Shown here: piece by piece, positions 17,700 through 24,077 of the stretch
How positions within the stretch are numbered: the stretch's first letter is position 1
How the letters are laid out: each line of letters opens with the position of its first letter
The notes under the pieces: model-generated
What the model was told of the DNA's origin: nothing
Database searches by the model: none
Seen by the model: the letters and a program-made list of their open reading frames with translations, nothing else
Made by a program: the position numbers and the translations under genes
Assembly: GCF_024372745.1 (NCBI RefSeq)
Contig: NZ_VOTZ01000003.1
Location: forward strand, 82,354-146,353
Direction of reading: 5' to 3'
Source of the DNA: Methanocalculus taiwanensis
Lineage (GTDB): Archaea > Halobacteriota > Methanomicrobia > Methanomicrobiales > Methanocorpusculaceae
DNA length: 64,000 nt

Positions 17700-18035
17700 A
17701 TTCTAAAGGGAAGATGATGGAATCATTCCATCGAAGAAGTCAGATGAAGTCACAGGTGAAGTCACAGGTGAAGTGACAGGTGAAGTTACAGGTGTAGTCA
17801 CAGGTGAAGTCAAACGATACTCTCGCTTGTATATGGTCGCTCTGAGAAAAGGAGATAATCCGACAGGATCGATAGATTCCAAGAGTCTCCGATATATGTC
17901 ACTTTGGATGGGTTGCCAGTATTCGTAAAATAGCGCATCTCTGTAATCTCATTGTAAATGGAGAGATAATAAGAAGAGACTATCGTCCCAACAAAGGAAC
18001 AATAGCGAATATAACACTGCAAAATACTCTCTTGA
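17700..18035 (+). pseudogene. Decayed AlbA_2-family fragment with VTGE repeats
   Basis: The plus strand reads DDGIIPSKKSDEVTGEVTGE, continues through the VTGE array to about 17811 and then VKRYSRLYMV, and stops. This is clearly related to residues around the repeat in the protein at 12659-13339. After a probable frameshift near 17925 the adjacent frame continues open (KIAHLCNLIVNGEIIRRDY) to a stop near 18035. No N-terminal part is present. Confidence 0.55.
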
Positions 18036-18086
18036 AACTTAAATAACTTCTCTCAGGTCAGATTGAGATCTCAATCCAATGTCGTG

Positions 18087-18139
18087 TGTCAATGGCGGTG
18101 TAAAAATGCTCACGTGTGGCGGTCTGAAAGTGCTCACCT
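18087..18139. mobile_element. IS21-type terminal sequence, second relic
   Basis: It starts with the same 12-mer TGTCAATGGCGG as the site at 17218 and in the same orientation. It then shows two spaced GGCGG...TGCTCAC repeats (18094-18114 and 18118-18137), the typical multiple-repeat end of IS21-family elements. No transposase genes accompany it, so it is a solo end or deletion scar. Confidence 0.5.
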
Positions 18140-18186
18140 TTTGAGCGAACAGATGAGTGTAACCTGATGAGGGAAAAGATCCTATG

Positions 18187-18366
18187 TCAATCAGGAGTGG
18201 CAGAACAATCCTCAAGATACAACTCAATGGCCTCCTTTGCCATCTTTATTGCCTCCTCGATGGTCTCCCCGAAGGTGACGCAGCCGGGAAGCGTTGGCAC
18301 GGTGATGGTATACCCGCCTTCTGACTCTTTTCGGAGGAGGATACGTTAATTCAGGTTTCTGATCAT
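18187..18366 (-). pseudogene. hicB: HicB-like antitoxin pseudogene (internal stop)
   Basis: The minus strand encodes MIRNLN-stop-RILLRKESEGGYTITV and then PTLPGCVTFGETIEEA, a HicB fold. The intact copy at 21490-21687 has tyrosine (TAT) where this copy has TAA at codon 7. The rest of the frame is open to the TGA at 18187-18189. Initiation downstream would lose the first strand of the fold. No hicA lies next to it. Confidence 0.75.
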
Positions 18367-18456
18367 AATTCACCCTTACATGTGATGGTACATTACCGAT
18401 CTTACCGATGATGTATAAAGGAGATCCGTCCTGATAGCATCCCAATTACGTTCATA

Positions 18457-18490
18457 AAAGTACCCGGAAAAGTACCCGGATAATTACCCG
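18457..18490 (+). repeat. 12-bp array (GTACCCGGAWAA), copy 1
   Basis: Roughly three head-to-tail copies of AAGTACCCGGAT. The array is in frame with the short ORF at 18509 as a KYPD-type repeat, but is cut off from it by a TAA. The second segmental copy has one more unit (21777-21823). Confidence 0.7.
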
Positions 18491-18508
18491 TAAAATTGTG
18501 GCTATTAT

Positions 18509-18682
18509 ATGCATAACCCCACAGTGAGCGAAGGAAGATCAGCGGGTGCCAGGGAAGAAGCCAGGGTGATAACTAGGGAAGAAACGAGGGGGATAACCAG
18601 GGAAGAAACCGGAGAGAAGATCATCACGCTGATACAGACAGATTCTTCTCTCACAGTGAAAGAGATTGTAGAGAGGCTATGA
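18509..18682 (+). CDS. Short ORF: REETR repeat plus wHTH-like tail (57 aa)
   Basis: It encodes MHNPTVSEGRSAGAREEARV, a run of REETR/ITREET repeats and the tail TGEKIITLIQTDSSLTVKEI followed by VERL. The tail resembles the first helices of the C-terminal winged helix of AlbA_2-family proteins, so this is probably the severed 3' part of such a gene. A 45-residue version, lacking 12 repeat residues, lies at 21842-21979. Whether it is expressed is unknown. It sits just upstream of the operator arrays of the ATPase gene. Confidence 0.4.
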   Translation: MHNPTVSEGRSAGAREEARVITREETRGITREETGEKIITLIQTDSSLTVKEIVERL

Positions 18683-18709
18683 ATCCCGTATACTCTCTGG
18701 TTGCACATT

Positions 18710-18778
18710 GGGTATTTTTATTCCGACACACCAGGGGAATTTTATCCCGACGAATTTGGGTATTTTTATCCCGACGAA
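18710..18778 (+). repeat. 24-bp-period array (GGGTATTTTTATCCCGAC), copy 1
   Basis: Three units begin at 18710, 18734 and 18758. Each has about 18 conserved bases of the form GGGNATTTTTATCCCGAC plus six variable ones. The period is a multiple of three and reads FIPT in one frame. Copy 2 (22007-22072) has the same three units, but the second and third types are in swapped order. Confidence 0.75.
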
Positions 18779-18820
18779 ACTGGGGAAAAGCACACCAAAA
18801 TTGAGACGAATACTTTCACC

Positions 18821-18907
18821 GGATTATAACCCATCAAAATCAACAATTTTCAACGGGTTACAACCCATCGAAAACATACCTTTATGCTGGGTTACAACCA
18901 ATCAAAA
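18821..18907 (+). promoter_or_regulatory. Three dyad boxes at 34-bp spacing upstream of the DUF4143 ATPase
   Basis: Boxes of the form GGGTTACAACCCATCGAAAA start at 18821, 18855 and 18889. The GGGTT/AACCC core is a dyad. The exact 34-bp spacing is not a multiple of three, so these are not coding repeats but probably protein-binding sites. The last box ends five bases before the ATG at 18912, so a bound protein would block transcription or initiation. Two boxes with the same spacing remain in the second segmental copy (22118 and 22152). Confidence 0.6.
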
Positions 18908-18911
18908 TATC

Positions 18912-20327
18912 ATGCCCCTCCTCCCTCCAACCCCAACTTCCTCCGGCAACCCCGGCTCCAACCGGCCTCCGGGCTCTTCTGGCGCCCCTCCACCCGCTGG
19001 CACTCCTCCGCTCCTTGATATCCTTGCCGCTCAAAACCCCTGGTGGAGTGGGCGGGATTTCTCAGCGCAGGCAGGTATCTGCCGTGACCGCTACTTCAAA
19101 AAGATCCGGGCATATTACGACTCCGGCGAGATCGTGGTCATAAACGGGGTGCGGCGTTCCGGCAAGACCACCCTCCTCATGCAGATGATCCAGGACTTAA
19201 TCAATGAGAGGGGGGCCGATCCGCGTTCGATTCTCTTTGTCAACTGTGATGAGCCTGCAATTGCACAGCTTGCGAATCCGCTTGAAATGGTGCTGGATAC
19301 CTATCGGAAAGAGGTATACAGCCGGGAGGGTGCAACCCTCGTCTTTGATGAAATCCAGACAATTGAAGGATGGGAGCGGTGGATAAAGGCCGTCTATGAT
19401 CGGAAACAGTTCAGGCTGGCTATATCGGGCTCATCCTCCTATCTTCTTGACTCAAAGGTATCACAGCTGATCAGTGGCAGATACCTCTCTTTACACGTCT
19501 ATCCACTTGATTTCTCAGAGTATCTCCTCTTTCACAACATTGACGGGATAGCCGATCCTGTTACACTTGCCAGCAGAAAATATGAGGTTCTGGAACTTTT
19601 CCATCGATATCTCTATGAAGGCGGGTTTCCGCAGACAGCCCTCCGGGAGGACGAGCTGGTCAGGGAGGATCAGCTCAGGGCATACTATGACAGTATCGTC
19701 TACCGTGATATCATCCGGGAGAACGACGTGAGAAACCATCGGGCATTGGGTGATCTTCTGGCGTACCTGATGGCGAATATCACGTCCCCATACTCATACC
19801 GAAAACTGGTTGATCTCCTCGGTATTGATCCGGAGACCATCAAGGAATATATACGATATGCAGAGATGGCACAGATCCTCTTTGAGGTCCAGTTCTTCAG
19901 CTACTCGCTGAATGTGCAGGCACGAAACAACAAAAAGATCTACTGTATCGACAATGGACTCAGGAACGCAGTATCGTTCTCATTCTCAAAAGATACAGGA
20001 CGCTGTGCCGAAAATCTTGTCTATATAGAACTGCGTAGGCGTGGGTATACACCCTATTACTGGAAGAATAACGGTGAGGTGGATTTCGTCCTGAAGATGA
20101 GAGATGCCAGCGTAATGGCGATCAATGTCACGTACACCGATCAGATTCACCAGCGTGAGACAGACGCCCTGCGTGAGTTCGCAGAAGAGTTTGGATCGAA
20201 GGTGAGCCGGTGCCTGCTCCTCACAAAGGATACACAGGGAACTGATGGAATGATTGAGTATATCCCACTCTGGAGATGGCTGCTGGAGGGGGATGATTAC
20301 CTGGGAAGAAACCAGGGAAGAAACTAG
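18912..20327 (+). CDS. DUF4143-type AAA+ ATPase
   Basis: A 471-residue ATPase of the COG1373/DUF4143 type. Walker A is GVRRSGKTTLL (about residue 78 on), Walker B is TLVFDEIQ, and the C-terminal DUF4143 nuclease-like domain contains RRGYTPYYWKNNGEVDFVLK. The role of this archaeally expanded family is unknown. The frame is open back to 18708, but that extension translates the 24-bp array and crosses the 34-bp operator boxes, so I start at ATG 18912 (MPLLPPTP). The extreme C-terminus (GRNQGRN) is encoded by another GGGAAGAAAC repeat, suggesting that the original tail was replaced. Confidence 0.85.
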   Translation: MPLLPPTPTSSGNPGSNRPPGSSGAPPPAGTPPLLDILAAQNPWWSGRDFSAQAGICRDRYFKKIRAYYDSGEIVVINGVRRSGKTTLLMQMIQDLINERGADPRSILFVNCDEPAIAQLANPLEMVLDTYRKEVYSREGATLVFDEIQTIEGWERWIKAVYDRKQFRLAISGSSSYLLDSKVSQLISGRYLSLHVYPLDFSEYLLFHNIDGIADPVTLASRKYEVLELFHRYLYEGGFPQTALREDELVREDQLRAYYDSIVYRDIIRENDVRNHRALGDLLAYLMANITSPYSYRKLVDLLGIDPETIKEYIRYAEMAQILFEVQFFSYSLNVQARNNKKIYCIDNGLRNAVSFSFSKDTGRCAENLVYIELRRRGYTPYYWKNNGEVDFVLKMRDASVMAINVTYTDQIHQRETDALREFAEEFGSKVSRCLLLTKDTQGTDGMIEYIPLWRWLLEGDDYLGRNQGRN

Positions 20328-20385
20328 GGTGATTACCTGGGAAAAACTAGGGAAGAAACCAGGGAAGAAATGGCAATGAGGCTTT
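20300..20385 (+). repeat. GGGAAGAAACCA repeat cluster
   Basis: Five or more copies of (C/T)(A/T)GGGAAGAAAC at irregular 12-24-bp spacing cover the end of the ATPase gene and the bases after its stop. The same unit encodes the REETR repeats at 12822-12875, 18540-18610 and 21880-21915. It marks a dispersed repeat family of the AlbA_2 relics. Confidence 0.65.
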
Positions 20386-20392
20386 GAATCAG

Positions 20393-21388
20393 TTATATCG
20401 TTATCGGGTGGTCATCCCTATAGTACGTCCTCTGGTTTTCTCCGAATTCAAGATACCAGAGCGGCACATCCGATTCAAAGCCATCATGGTCACGCCAGAT
20501 CGTTTGAATTGTCTTCTGGGATCGTTCAATCTGGTCGGTGGTGCCGGTGCGGATTGAGTAGCGATATGACCAGACGGAATCTGCAACGATGCTCATTGCA
20601 ACATATAAGGCGTATCTCCTCCAGAACGAATTCGGAATGCATCCCCCGAAATACCCGTCGATCTGCCCTGCAGAAAACGGAACGCTGACATTCCGTGAAA
20701 AGTGTGCCACCTTATAGAAGTCGTGGATAGGATCTCCCCAGTCGTAGCGGTTGAAATCGATCACACCGGCGAATGATCCATTTTGAATAATAATGTTGCC
20801 GGGATGATAATCATCGTGCTGAAATGTCGATTCGACATTCCTCATCAGATCCATACCTGATTCGATGTACGCCTGGATAGTATCAGGATCAACACCATGT
20901 GGCATCGTCGTACACTCGTCAAGCGACCGGAGGTAGTATGAATGTTTCCGTGTTTTCACCTCATGCCACCCCGGATACCATGCAGGCGCTTTCATGGCAT
21001 GCATTCTTTTCAGCTCTTCTCCGGCAGCAACGCCTATAGAATACTGGATGTCGTTTGAAAGATCAGGCAGGCACTCCTCCGCATTCATCCCCTCGATGAA
21101 GTGTAAAACCATGAAACAGAGCGTATTGTCTTTGGATGTTCCGAAGCATTGCGTCTTTGGAATTTTATCCGAATAGTGCCTGAGATCCCCAATAACGTTG
21201 AATTCGGTCTGCTTTCTACAGATGGTCGCATCATCGGCCTGACTGGTGATCCGGAGGAGACGTTTTTCGCCGCTCTGCAGGCTGAGAACGTATTTCTGCT
21301 CATCAGAATAGCCTTCCTGGATCCTGTCCACATTCACAAATCCGGTAAGCCTATGCACCATTTCACGTATTTTTTCAAATGAATCCAT
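20393..21388 (-). CDS. Aminoglycoside phosphotransferase (APH) family kinase
   Basis: A 331-residue APH/choline-kinase fold protein. The catalytic loop is HDDYHPGNIII (near residue 190) and the metal-binding segment is GVIDFNRYDWGDP. An N-terminal ATP-binding lobe precedes a helical C-lobe with several tryptophans. The substrate is unknown. I place the start at ATG 21388 (MDSFEKI) because an AATTTAAATTT TATA-like element at about 21420-21430 lies about 35 bp upstream. The frame stays open to 21448, which would run through that element. It lies between the two segmental repeats, tail to tail with the ATPase gene. Confidence 0.8.
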   Translation of the reverse strand: MDSFEKIREMVHRLTGFVNVDRIQEGYSDEQKYVLSLQSGEKRLLRITSQADDATICRKQTEFNVIGDLRHYSDKIPKTQCFGTSKDNTLCFMVLHFIEGMNAEECLPDLSNDIQYSIGVAAGEELKRMHAMKAPAWYPGWHEVKTRKHSYYLRSLDECTTMPHGVDPDTIQAYIESGMDLMRNVESTFQHDDYHPGNIIIQNGSFAGVIDFNRYDWGDPIHDFYKVAHFSRNVSVPFSAGQIDGYFGGCIPNSFWRRYALYVAMSIVADSVWSYRYSIRTGTTDQIERSQKTIQTIWRDHDGFESDVPLWYLEFGENQRTYYRDDHPITI

Positions 21389-21489
21389 GGTTTTATTGGT
21401 AACTAAATAATCTTCTGAAAAATTTAAATTTGCCCTGTATCCTGCCATAGTGTGTAGATAAGGGGCTCAGGTCCCTGTCTCATCATGTA

Positions 21490-21687
21490 TTAATGATCAT
21501 CTTTACGATAATCAGAATTAGCAGCACAATCCTCAAGATACAGTTCGATTGCCTCTCGTACCATTGTTATTGCTTCCTCGATGATCTCTCCGAAGGTGAC
21601 ACAGCCGGGAAGCGTTGGAACGGTGACGGTATACCCGCCTTCAGGCTCTCTTCGGAGGAGAATACGATAATTCAGGCTTCTCATCAT
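21490..21687 (-). CDS. hicB: HicB-like antitoxin, solitary
   Basis: A 65-residue HicB-fold protein (MMRSLNYRILLRREPEGGYT, then VPTLPGCVTFGEIIEEA, ending in a short acidic tail). HicB proteins neutralise the HicA mRNA interferase, but no hicA is seen on either side, so it may be an orphan or act in trans. The start ATG 21687 follows GGGTG; the longer upstream frame has no support. It is the intact counterpart of the stop-containing copy at 18187-18366. It lacks a DNA-binding C-terminal domain. Confidence 0.75.
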   Translation of the reverse strand: MMRSLNYRILLRREPEGGYTVTVPTLPGCVTFGEIIEEAITMVREAIELYLEDCAANSDYRKDDH

Positions 21688-22183
21688 AATGCACCCTTGC
21701 ATGTGATGGTACAATATCGATCGTACCGATGATGTATAAAGGAGATCCTCCTGAAAGCATCCCAATTACGTTCCCAAAAAGTACCCGGATAAGTACCCGG
21801 ATAAGTACCAGGATAATTACCCGGAAAATTGTGGTTATTCTATGTATAACCCCACAGTAAGGGAAGGAAGATCAGCGGGTAATAGGGAAGAAGCCAGGGA
21901 AGAAACCGGAGAGAAGATCGTCACGCTGATACAGGCAGATTCCTCTCTCACAATGAAAGAGATTGTGGAGAGGCTATGAATTCCGTATGCTCTCTGGTTG
22001 CACATTGGGGATTTTTATTCCGACTAATTTGGGTATTTTTATCCCGACATAACAGGGGAATTTTATCCCGACGAAATCGGTGAAAAGCAGACCAAAATTG
22101 AGATGAATACTTTCATCGGATTATAACCCATCAAAAACAACACTTTTCAACGGGTTACAACCCATCGAAACATACATGTATGC
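21526..22183. repeat. 0.68-kb segmental repeat, copy 2
   Basis: Direct repeat of 18204-18887. It contains the hicB-like gene, a 12-bp array with an extra unit (21777-21823), the 45-residue short ORF, the three-unit 24-bp array (22007-22072) and two of the three 34-bp-spaced dyads (22118 and 22152). No ATPase gene follows, so this copy has lost the gene it presumably controlled. Confidence 0.85.
21842..21979 (+). CDS. Short ORF: REET repeat plus wHTH-like tail (45 aa)
   Basis: Counterpart of the ORF at 18509-18682 with a 12-residue contraction of the REETR repeat. It reads MYNPTVREGRSAGNREEARE, ETGEKIVTLIQADSSLTMKE and IVERL. The KYPD-type 12-bp array upstream is in the same frame without a stop, but it offers no start codon before 21842. 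It is probably a severed AlbA_2-family C-terminus. Confidence 0.4.
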   Translation: MYNPTVREGRSAGNREEAREETGEKIVTLIQADSSLTMKEIVERL

Positions 22184-22270
22184 CGCCTGTTTCCGCCCAT
22201 TTCATTGTCCTCCATCTGCCTCACCAAAACGTGATCTGCCTCTGCCCCACCCCCACTTGCCGCGTGCAAC

Positions 22271-22297
22271 ATTGTAAATATAATAAATACTTACAAT
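22271..22297. promoter_or_regulatory. Palindromic operator over TATA box of the RHH/RelE pair
   Basis: ATTGTAA (22271-22277) and TTACAAT (22291-22297) form perfect 7-bp arms around a 13-bp centre, ATATAATAAATAC, that is itself a TATA-like element. The ATG follows seven bases later. This layout fits autorepression by the antitoxin or the complex. Confidence 0.7.
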
Positions 22298-22303
22298 AAG
22301 TGT

Positions 22304-22507
22304 ATGGCTGCAACGAAAAGGATCCCCGTCTCGGAAGGAGTATGGGCGGAGATCTCTGAGCTGAAGTACCCCGGCCAGACCTTCGACGACCTCCTCTCTT
22401 CTATGGCAGAGCAGGAGAAAAAACGCCGTTTCATTGAGGATATGGATCGCATCGAGGCCAACGGGGATTTTGTGGAGTTGGACTTTGACGTTTCGGATAC
22501 TGATTGA
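22304..22507 (+). CDS. Ribbon-helix-helix-like antitoxin
   Basis: A 67-residue protein. The N-terminal KRIPVSEGVWAEISELKYPG is strand-helix in character and is followed by TFDDLLSSMAEQEKK, as in small archaeal antitoxins. The C-terminus is acidic (ELDFDVSDTD), typical of the toxin-wrapping tail. It overlaps the downstream RelE-like toxin gene by 23 bp and is preceded by a palindrome that spans its TATA box. It probably binds that operator and neutralises the toxin. Confidence 0.8.
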   Translation: MAATKRIPVSEGVWAEISELKYPGQTFDDLLSSMAEQEKKRRFIEDMDRIEANGDFVELDFDVSDTD

Positions 22508-22796
22508 CAAGAAGACCCTTGCGAGTATCCATAGCCTGAGTGAAAAGAGCCAGTGGATAGTTAAGGAGAAGCTGAAAACCCTGCAGGAAGATCCATATCC
22601 CGGAGCTGGCGGCAGCGGAACCCGCAGTAATAGCGACAAAGAACGCCTATATGTTCACGGGCGTGAAGATACCTATCGGCTTCACATCAGCCGGACATTC
22701 ACGGCGTTCTATCGCATCCATGAACCGGAGAAGGAAGTCCATATTCTTGCCGTGATGTCGATCGAGCAGGCTCACAAACGGTATGGTTGGTTCTGA
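22485..22796 (+). CDS. RelE/ParE-family toxin
   Basis: A 103-residue RelE-superfamily protein: TFRILIDKKTLASIHSL, then a basic middle with GREDTYRLHISRTFTAFYRI, and a C-terminal VHILAVMSIEQAHKRYGWF. Such toxins usually cleave mRNA at the ribosome. The family normally begins with a strand of the type seen at TFRILID, and TTG 22485 directly precedes it with GGAG nine bases upstream. I therefore prefer this start to ATG 22434, whose product would carry 17 extra residues. It overlaps the antitoxin gene by 23 bp. Confidence 0.8.
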   Translation: MTFRILIDKKTLASIHSLSEKSQWIVKEKLKTLQEDPYPGAGGSGTRSNSDKERLYVHGREDTYRLHISRTFTAFYRIHEPEKEVHILAVMSIEQAHKRYGWF

Positions 22797-22959
22797 CTTC
22801 TTTCAGCTCTCAAAGGGCGGGTCTTTTCGCCAACTGATCTTTTCACTTGTATACGCCCACTGAAATGTGATCCGACCATTTAATTTCGATCCGCGTCTTC
22901 CATCCCCTCTCACCTCCCACACACACTACCCCCTCTCCCCTAACCCAAATTCTTTACTT

Positions 22960-23065
22960 CAATTATCACTGATACCTTTATTATACTATCACTGAAATGC
23001 GATAATCTCTATCATTCCAATTATCACTGATACATTTATATGGTTATCGCATTATAGTGATAGCA
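22960..23065. promoter_or_regulatory. Operator cluster upstream of the AbiE-like pair
   Basis: CAATTATCACTGATAC occurs at 22960 and again at 23018; each holds the dyad TATCA-C-TGATA. Between and after them lie TATCACTGAAATGCGATAA (about 22988) and TTATCGCATTATAGTGATA (about 23045), near-perfect reverse complements of each other. The TATA-like ATTTATATGG (23033-23042) lies inside the cluster, 30 bp before the ATG. The layout fits negative autoregulation by the first gene. Confidence 0.7.
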
Positions 23066-23072
23066 TAACAGC

Positions 23073-24077
23073 ATGATAACCAGCGACGAGGATCAGATAC
23101 TAAACCATATAAAGCGTACACTGGAGCTCAGTGATAACGCATCCATTACATGGGATGTTCTGGTTTTGGAGGGATTCCCGTTCAGAGCAGATATGGTTAT
23201 TGAGGATTCATCGAAAAAATACATCATAGAGATCACGCCCAGGCTCTCCATCGATACCATCGGACGTCAGGTGATCCTGAAAAAACTTCTGGGCTCGACA
23301 GAACCCGATATAAAAAACATGGAATTTATCATCGCCAGCAAGCTGATACCTTCGGAGATCGAGAAGATTGCCAACTCCTGTGACATCCGGATCATCACAT
23401 TACCATACCGTTCAAAGATCGACACAAAAAATGAAAAATCAGATATACGCCGGATCGAAAAGATCAGCTCCGCAAAGTCCTGGAGGATCGTGACAACACT
23501 CCTCACCTGTAAGGGGACTTCCATCCGGCAGCTCGCCATGAAAGCGAACGTCTCGTACGGTTGGGCTCATGCTACCGTGAAGAGCCTGATTGCGAAAGGG
23601 ATTGTCATTGGAAAGAACGATATCCAGATCAACGATTTTCCCAAACTGCTCAACGGCATCGCCTGGGAACGCCCATTTGAGAAGTTATTTTATGATGAGA
23701 GAGTTCTCCCGGAGACTGATGCTACCTTAGCTGCACAGACGATCACACGTATGTGTGATTCCCAGAATGTCGGGTGCGGGTTCACGGGTTTTACGGCAGG
23801 AGGGATCTATACACACTATGGGTTCCGCCATGACTCGGTATACGTCTATATCCAGAAGGAACACCTCGATCAGTTCCTTGATTCATTTGAGACTGCAAAT
23901 GTGCAGGGAATTAATGTAAGGGTATACAAGCCGGATCGGGATGTCTTCTCTGATACACGAAAAATAGATGATATCCGTCTTGTATCACCGGGACAGGCTC
24001 TGCTTGATCTGGCTGGGATGGGCTATGGTGGCCGTGACCTGACCTTGCGACTCGTGGAGGACTATGCCAGCTTATGA
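23073..24077 (+). CDS. AbiEi-like antitoxin/transcriptional regulator
   Basis: A 334-residue protein. The N-terminal 120 residues look like a nuclease-fold domain (FRADMVIEDSSKKYIIEI). A winged helix follows at about 145-185 (SIRQLAMKANVSYGWAHATV). The C-terminal part resembles the AbiEi domain that supplies a defence-linked antitoxin (TGFTAGGIYTHYGFR and SPGQALLDLAGMGYGGRD). It overlaps the nucleotidyltransferase gene by 14 bp. In type IV toxin-antitoxin systems AbiEi represses its own promoter, and the repeats upstream of this gene fit that. Family assignment rests on domain order and partner. Confidence 0.65.
   Translation: MITSDEDQILNHIKRTLELSDNASITWDVLVLEGFPFRADMVIEDSSKKYIIEITPRLSIDTIGRQVILKKLLGSTEPDIKNMEFIIASKLIPSEIEKIANSCDIRIITLPYRSKIDTKNEKSDIRRIEKISSAKSWRIVTTLLTCKGTSIRQLAMKANVSYGWAHATVKSLIAKGIVIGKNDIQINDFPKLLNGIAWERPFEKLFYDERVLPETDATLAAQTITRMCDSQNVGCGFTGFTAGGIYTHYGFRHDSVYVYIQKEHLDQFLDSFETANVQGINVRVYKPDRDVFSDTRKIDDIRLVSPGQALLDLAGMGYGGRDLTLRLVEDYASL

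Larger units (their letters stand above)
18204..18887. repeat. 0.68-kb segmental repeat, copy 1
   Basis: This block is repeated in direct orientation at 21526-22183. It comprises, in order, the hicB-like gene, a 12-bp repeat array, a short REET/wHTH-tail ORF, a 24-bp-period array and 34-bp-spaced dyads. Most bases agree, with a few indels: a 36-bp contraction in the short ORF and one extra 12-bp unit in copy 2. The ATPase gene and the APH-like gene lie between the copies. Confidence 0.85.

Noticed and set aside
17810..18022. 70-codon minus-strand ORF
   Set aside because: It lies opposite the decayed VTGE fragment, has no start signal and no domain resemblance.
17218..18139. A complete IS21-family element
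   Set aside because: The two ends are in the same, not opposite, orientation and no istA or istB is present between them.
18708..18911. 68-codon N-terminal extension of the DUF4143 ATPase
   Set aside because: It would translate the 24-bp array and run through three operator boxes spaced 34 bp apart, and the family start matches the later ATG at 18912.
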